Of a DNA stretch of 19,334 nt, positions 15,436 to 19,334 are shown one piece after another (the first letter of the stretch is position 1; every line of letters begins with the position of its first letter). The position numbers were made by a program, and so were the translations under genes. This DNA is from Clostridiales bacterium UBA1390. Its GTDB lineage: Bacteria > Bacillota > Clostridia > Lachnospirales > Bianqueaceae. Under the pieces are notes generated by a model. It searched no databases. It saw only the letters and a list, made by a program, of their open reading frames with translations, and was not told the DNA's origin. Location of the stretch: contig DBQQ01000048.1 in assembly GCA_002305315.1 (NCBI GenBank), forward strand, positions 23,463 through 42,796, given 5' to 3'.

Positions 15436-17229
15436 ATGCCACCGAGAGCTGGCGGACCTAAGACCTTTGGAGCCGGGGGCGGAAAGCCCAAAGATGCAAA
15501 ATATACGCTGCTTCGCTTAGGCCGATATTTGTTAGATTATAAATGGCTGTTATTGGCTGCTATTCTCATCAGTATGACCAGTAATGTATTGGCGCTGATC
15601 GGTCCTATGCTCAGCGGATATGCGATTGACGCGATTGAGCTGGGCGGTGTTGGCGGAGTTGATTTTCCGACCGTGTTTTACTACGCCGCTTGGATGATCG
15701 TGTTCTATATCGGTTCCGCTCTGCTTTCCTATCTGTTATCGGTTCTGATGATGTATACGACACAGAAAATCGTCGGAAAAATGCGTAAAGACGTATTTGA
15801 AAAGCTGATGAGGCTGCCGGTTGGGTATTATGACAGACATCTGGCTGGAGATATCTTGAGCCGAATCTCCTATGATATTGATACGATTAACGTATCTCTA
15901 TCGACTGATTTAGTACAGATCTTTTCCAGTGTCATTACTGTGGTAGGTTCATTTGTCATGATGGTCGTCATTTCCCCTTATCTGGTGATCGTCATGCTGA
16001 TAACCATTCCGCTGTCCATCTTATATACAAAACACAATGCTCGCAAGCTGCGTCCCTTATATGTAATTCGTTCGGAAAAGCTGGGCGCTATGAACAGTTA
16101 TGTAGAAGAGATGATCACGGGACAGAAAACAATTCGCGCCTATGCACAGGAACGCGTCATCTCTGATAAATTTGACACCATCAATGTGGCAGGTGCGGAT
16201 GCATATTATACGGCAGAATATAATGCGGCCTTCATGGGACCCACTGTCAACTTCATCAACAATCTGTCTCTGGCACTCGTCACTGTATTTGGCGCGGTTT
16301 TCTATCTGCTGAATATGCTGAGTCTGGGGAATATCGCATCCTTTGTCCAATATTCCCGTAAATTCAGCGGTCCGATCAATGAAGCCGCCAATATTATTGG
16401 TGAACTGCAGTCGGCCTGTGCGGCGGCAGAACGTGTCTTCCGTCTGCTGGATGAAGAAGAGGAGCCCGCCGATGTACAGGGAGCGATTGAGCCGGAAGAC
16501 GTGAAGGGCGATGTGGTCTTGGACAAGGTTGCCTTCGGATATCTGCCCGATGTGCAGATCATTCATTCTTTCAGCATGCATGCGAAACCAGGTTCCATCA
16601 TCGCTATCGTCGGTCCCACCGGCGCCGGAAAAACCACAATCATCAATCTTCTCATGCGCTTCTACGATATTGATGGCGGCAGCATTCGTCTGGACGGCGA
16701 TGAGATCAGTCTTTTGACCCGCAGCGGTCTGCGCAAAAGCTTCGCCATGGTCTTGCAGGATACCTGGCTCTTTGACGGTACGATCTATGAGAATATCGCC
16801 TATGGCCGAGAAGGAGCTACACGAGATGAAGTGATCGCGGCCGCCAAGGCTGCCCGTATTCATTCGTTTATACAGCGGCTCCCCAACGGGTATGATCCCA
16901 TGATCAATGGAGACGGTGTCAATATTTCCAAAGGGCAGAAACAGCTTCTGACCATAGCCCGTGCCTTCCTTCTCGATGCGAAGATCCTGATCTTGGATGA
17001 GGCCACTTCCAATGTGGATACTCGAACCGAGATTCAGATTCAATCGGCGATGCAACGGCTCATGAAAGGAAAGACCTGCTTTGTCATCGCACATCGTCTA
17101 TCCACCGTCCGAAACGCAGATCTGATCCTTGTCATGCGCGATGGCGATGTGATCGAACAGGGTACGCACAACGAACTGATCAAGCAAAAAGGCTTCTACT
17201 ATCAACTGTATAATTCTCAATTTGAATAA
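15436..17229 (+). CDS. Heterodimeric ABC exporter, subunit with canonical ATPase site
   Basis: 597 residues with a Gly/Pro-rich N-terminus (1-20), a six-helix exporter domain (about 35-320) and a nucleotide-binding domain. Walker A is GPTGAGKT (393-400), Q-loop Q441, Walker B ILILDE with the catalytic E522, and H553 in the switch (IAHRLS). The signature is ISKGQ (497-501) instead of LSGGQ. The defects complement those of the upstream partner. Its intact Walker B/His pairs with the partner's FSGGQ to make the consensus site. Its weak signature pairs with the partner's D497/Q528 to make the degenerate site. AAGGAG stands nine bases before the ATG. It ends the two-gene unit and is followed by a terminator. 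Confidence 0.95.
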   Translation: MPPRAGGPKTFGAGGGKPKDAKYTLLRLGRYLLDYKWLLLAAILISMTSNVLALIGPMLSGYAIDAIELGGVGGVDFPTVFYYAAWMIVFYIGSALLSYLLSVLMMYTTQKIVGKMRKDVFEKLMRLPVGYYDRHLAGDILSRISYDIDTINVSLSTDLVQIFSSVITVVGSFVMMVVISPYLVIVMLITIPLSILYTKHNARKLRPLYVIRSEKLGAMNSYVEEMITGQKTIRAYAQERVISDKFDTINVAGADAYYTAEYNAAFMGPTVNFINNLSLALVTVFGAVFYLLNMLSLGNIASFVQYSRKFSGPINEAANIIGELQSACAAAERVFRLLDEEEEPADVQGAIEPEDVKGDVVLDKVAFGYLPDVQIIHSFSMHAKPGSIIAIVGPTGAGKTTIINLLMRFYDIDGGSIRLDGDEISLLTRSGLRKSFAMVLQDTWLFDGTIYENIAYGREGATRDEVIAAAKAARIHSFIQRLPNGYDPMINGDGVNISKGQKQLLTIARAFLLDAKILILDEATSNVDTRTEIQIQSAMQRLMKGKTCFVIAHRLSTVRNADLILVMRDGDVIEQGTHNELIKQKGFYYQLYNSQFE

Positions 17230-17240
17230 ACACTCTCTTA

Positions 17241-17279
17241 GGAGACTAGGAAAACGCATTTCATAGTCTCCTTTTCTTT
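17241..17279 (+). terminator. Terminator of the ABC exporter unit
   Basis: GGAGACTA (17241-17248) pairs with TAGTCTCC (17264-17271), followed by TTTTCTTT, twelve bases after the second ABC stop. Confidence 0.85.
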
Positions 17280-17299
17280 ATCTCAAAATGCCGGCAGTC

Positions 17300-17399
17300 T
17301 CTCTGCGTAAATTGTACGCTCATGCTCATTTTTACTGCAATAATCTCTCATCAGCGTATACAGTAGACATCTCGGTGATGTGAAGAATTGCGTACAAAT
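17300..17399. other. Intergenic stretch with GCGTA/TACGC motifs shared with the left-hand repeats
   Basis: GCGTA occurs at 17305-17309 and 17354-17358, TACGC at 17315-17319, and a 13-base block ATTGCGTACAAAT at 17387-17399. The same 13 bases occur in inverted orientation in every copy of the array at 1-340 (51-63, 155-167, 259-271). No open frame of interest is present. Confidence 0.5.
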
Positions 17400-17404
17400 T
17401 TTAC

Positions 17405-17432
17405 TTGACATTCTTCGCTTTTCGAGTACAAT
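17405..17432 (+). promoter_or_regulatory. Promoter of the MATE gene
   Basis: Perfect -35 TTGACA (17405-17410), a 16-base spacer and TACAAT (17427-17432). Transcription would start near 17439, giving a leader of about 70 bases. Confidence 0.82.
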
Positions 17433-17445
17433 AGTTTCTTGTGGG

Positions 17446-17467
17446 AACAGTTACTAAAAGAACTGTT
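17446..17467 (+). promoter_or_regulatory. Dyad in the MATE leader, candidate operator
   Basis: AACAGTT (17446-17452) and AACTGTT (17461-17467) are perfect inverted repeats eight bases apart, just past the expected transcription start. It could be a repressor site or a small RNA hairpin. No T-run follows, so it is not a terminator. Confidence 0.5.
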
Positions 17468-17508
17468 GTTAAAGTATTTTTCAATATGAAAGGAAAAGAG
17501 GAGTTTAT

Positions 17509-18870
17509 ATGAACGAAGAGAAAGATTTTCTAGGGAAGGAGCCGGTAGGAAAGCTTCTTTTGCGGTTAGCCCTTCCCACCGTGACTGCACAGATTATCAA
17601 TATGCTGTACAATATAGTGGACCGAATGTATATAGGACACATTCCCAATATTGGCGATACGGCACTGACCGGCGTCGGAGTGTGCATGCCTCTGATTATG
17701 ATTGTATCTGCTTTCTCTGCTTTTGCTGCTTATGGAGGTGCTCCTCGTGCTTCCATTTTTATGGGACAGGGAAATCACGATGCGGCAGAAAACACATTGG
17801 GAAACTGTTTTGTCATACAGCTTATCATCTCTGTTTTATTGACTGCAACCCTTCTGATCTGGAACCGAGACTTTCTCATGGCATTTGGCGCCAGTGAAAA
17901 TACGATTCAGTATGGCGTAGACTATATGAATATCTATGCTATCGGTACCATTTTTGTACAGATGACCCTAGGCATGAACGCATTTATCACGGCACAGGGG
18001 TTTGCCAAGACGGGTATGCTTTCTGTGTTAATCGGTGCGATATCCAATATCGTTCTCGACCCGATCTTCATTTTTGTCTTCGATATGGGCGTAGCAGGCG
18101 CAGCCTGGGCCACCATTATCTCTCAGGCGCTGTCCTGTGCCTGGGTTCTTTTGTTCCTTATGGGCAAGAAGACACAGCTTCGACTTCGTTTCAAAACCAT
18201 GGGCTTAAACAAGAAGATCGTCTCCCTCTGCCTTTCTCTCGGTCTTTCTAACTTTATCATGCAGGCCAGTGAAAGTATCATCTCAGTATGTTTCAATTCT
18301 TCTTTGCAGAATTACGGCGGTGATATCGCCGTGGGCGCCATGACAATTCTGACCAGTGTGATGCAGTTTGCCATGCTGCCGCTTCAGGGCCTGGGACAAG
18401 GCGCTCAGCCTATCATCAGTTATAACTATGGTGCTCACAAGGCGGATCGTGTGAAGGCAGCCTTTAAACTGCTTCTGAAAGTCAGCCTGATTTATTCCAC
18501 CCTGTTGTGGGCCTGTGTCATGCTCTTCCCCGGTGGATTTGCGGCCATGTTCACAAACTCCCAGCAGCTCATGGATTACACGCAGACGGCGCTGCGTATC
18601 TATATGGCCTGTATGTTGCTATTTGGTATCCAGATGGCCTGCCAGATGACCTTCACTTCCTTAGGAAAAGCGAAAGCCTCTATTCTGGTGGCCGTCATGC
18701 GTAAGTTTATTCTTCTAATCCCTCTCATCTATCTTCTGCCGGCCATTCTTCCCATCGACAAGACGCTGGCCGTCTATATGGCAGAACCCGTTGCAGATTT
18801 CATTGCCGTCACCTTTACCGCCATCTTCTTCACATTCCAGTTTAAGAAAGTTTTGAAGGAAATGGCCTGA
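17509..18870 (+). CDS. MATE family efflux transporter
   Basis: 453 residues, the normal MATE length, with twelve predicted membrane segments in two similar halves. The start fits the family: PVGKLLLRLALPTV (12-25) followed by NMLYNIVDRMYIGHI (31-45). MGQGN and, in the second half, LGQGAQPIISYNYGA are also typical. These proteins exchange sodium or protons for cationic drugs or metabolites across the cytoplasmic membrane. It is closest in general appearance to MepA-type members, but the substrate cannot be told. GAGGAG stands five bases before the ATG. It has its own promoter, a dyad in the leader and a strong terminator, so it is a single-gene unit separate from the ABC exporters upstream. 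Confidence 0.94.
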   Translation: MNEEKDFLGKEPVGKLLLRLALPTVTAQIINMLYNIVDRMYIGHIPNIGDTALTGVGVCMPLIMIVSAFSAFAAYGGAPRASIFMGQGNHDAAENTLGNCFVIQLIISVLLTATLLIWNRDFLMAFGASENTIQYGVDYMNIYAIGTIFVQMTLGMNAFITAQGFAKTGMLSVLIGAISNIVLDPIFIFVFDMGVAGAAWATIISQALSCAWVLLFLMGKKTQLRLRFKTMGLNKKIVSLCLSLGLSNFIMQASESIISVCFNSSLQNYGGDIAVGAMTILTSVMQFAMLPLQGLGQGAQPIISYNYGAHKADRVKAAFKLLLKVSLIYSTLLWACVMLFPGGFAAMFTNSQQLMDYTQTALRIYMACMLLFGIQMACQMTFTSLGKAKASILVAVMRKFILLIPLIYLLPAILPIDKTLAVYMAEPVADFIAVTFTAIFFTFQFKKVLKEMA

Positions 18871-18933
18871 TGGCTCGATATAAGAAGAGGCTCCGAAAAA
18901 AGCCGCACACCCATAAGGAAGTAATCGTATCTT

Positions 18934-18974
18934 GCAGGGTAGCATGGCAAATGGCTATGCTGTCCTGCTTTTTC
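18934..18974 (+). terminator. Strong terminator downstream of the MATE gene
   Basis: A 15-bp stem (18934-18948 with 18954-18968) is fully paired with three G-U pairs around a five-base loop and runs into TTTTTC. The design, 15 bp with a five-base loop, is the same as the terminator at 1253-1287. Confidence 0.88.
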
Positions 18975-18982
18975 TTTCTCGT

Positions 18983-19171
18983 TCAATGGTCTACTTGTCC
19001 TCGTCCTGCTTCAATTCCCCGACGAAGTTCCAGATAATGGCGTATCATCTCATTCCAGCCGGGTCTGTCGAACGTTACCCCCGATACGCCGTCGTCAATG
19101 AAAAAAGTTGGATTTGGAAAGCCATTGTCCTCTGCATACTTCAAAAGGATTTTCTTCTGAGACGAGATTTG
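18983..19171 (-). pseudogene. Fragment of a serine site-specific recombinase
   Basis: On the minus strand a stop-free stretch from 19171 to 18986 translates to QKKILLKYAEDNGF, then PNPTFFIDDGVSG and VTFDRPGWNEMI (numbering not meaningful). This is the N-terminal catalytic domain region of resolvase/invertase-type recombinases of Firmicute mobile elements, which carry a characteristic F-I-D-D-G-x-S-G-x-x-F-D-R-P-G motif. The frame ends in TGA at 18985-18983, and a TGA also precedes the fragment. The catalytic serine region upstream and everything after NEMI are missing. It is therefore a relic, perhaps marking an old element insertion between the MATE gene and the next gene. Confidence 0.78.
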
Positions 19172-19208
19172 TCAAGGTATGTTTTTGCAAAGGAGTGTGC
19201 AATTCGCA

Positions 19209-19237
19209 TTGACAAGCAGCAAAAAGAGTGCTACAAT
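19209..19237 (+). promoter_or_regulatory. Promoter of the gene cut by the right window edge
   Basis: Perfect TTGACA (19209-19214), a 17-base spacer and TACAAT (19232-19237). Confidence 0.85.
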
Positions 19238-19261
19238 AATGCTGTTATCGATAATGGCATT
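19238..19261 (+). promoter_or_regulatory. 24-bp palindrome at the transcription start, candidate operator
   Basis: The perfect core TTATCGATAA (19245-19254) is extended by AATGC (19238-19242) and GCATT (19257-19261). Only the two TG pairs between them break symmetry. It directly follows the -10 box and spans the start point, where a bound repressor would block transcription. Confidence 0.6.
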
Positions 19262-19288
19262 ATTATTTAGGGGCAGAGGGGGGAAAAC

Positions 19289-19334
19289 ATGGCCAATAGG
19301 GATCATTCCATGGATGATGGGATCATTCAGGCTG
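19289..19334 (+). CDS. Start of an unidentified gene, truncated by the window end
   Basis: ATG at 19289 with GAGGGGGG five bases upstream, then 15 codons (MANRDHSMDDGIIQA) to the window edge. The strong promoter and palindrome upstream show it is a real start. A short acidic N-terminus leading into IIQA could be the first helix of a TetR-type regulator, which would fit self-control through the palindrome, but 15 residues are not enough to assign a family. Confidence 0.6.
   Translation, partial: MANRDHSMDDGIIQA

Noticed and set aside
16057..17094. 345-codon minus-strand frame inside the second ABC gene
   Set aside because: It is a shadow frame. The plus strand carries all ABC motifs.

Overview
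The window looks like a chromosomal segment of a Gram-positive Firmicute, probably a Clostridia-type gut or anaerobic bacterium. The signs are strong GGAGG-type ribosome binding sites, a serine T-box leader in front of serS, a class B-type sortase, a relic with a C-terminal cell-wall sorting signal, DUF3048, and a heterodimeric ABC exporter. Base composition is roughly balanced GC by eye. No rRNA, tRNA or CRISPR array was seen.

Layout. 1-340: tandem repeats with a 104-bp period. 382-1164 (-): an orphan PD-(D/E)XK-like protein with its own promoter. 1240-1545 (-): the decayed tail of a sortase substrate followed by an intact terminator. 1597-3197 (+): promoter, serine T-box, serS and terminator. 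3214-3981 (+): a short, divergent DUF3048 protein that meets the next operon tail to tail. 3983-10542 (-): a tightly packed five-gene catabolic-looking operon. Read in the direction of transcription it encodes an iron-type alcohol dehydrogenase, a DUF1537 acid-sugar kinase, a PdxA2-like dehydrogenase, a 789-793-residue SUMF1/BNR/MORN-like fusion, and a DapA-family aldolase. 10626-11429 (-): a PHP-domain phosphoesterase just upstream, possibly part of the same unit. 11460-11996 (+): mscL with a C-terminal zinc ribbon. 12094-13555 (-): a two-gene unit with a multi-TM protein and a sortase. 13616-17279 (+): a heterodimeric ABC exporter pair. 17405-18974 (+): a MATE transporter with its own promoter and a dyad in the leader. 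18983-19171 (-): a remnant of a serine recombinase. 19209-end (+): promoter, palindrome and the first 15 codons of a gene cut by the window edge.

The most interesting unit is the minus-strand operon. DUF1537 kinases paired with PdxA2 are known to phosphorylate four-carbon acid sugars and then oxidatively decarboxylate the product. Here the pair is translationally coupled (ATGA overlaps) to an alcohol dehydrogenase and lies upstream of a DapA-family aldolase and a large cytoplasmic three-part protein whose function I cannot name. The substrate is not evident from sequence, and no transporter or regulator of the operon lies inside the window. The right half carries exporters (ABC pair, MATE) with clean promoters and dyads but no adjacent complete regulator.
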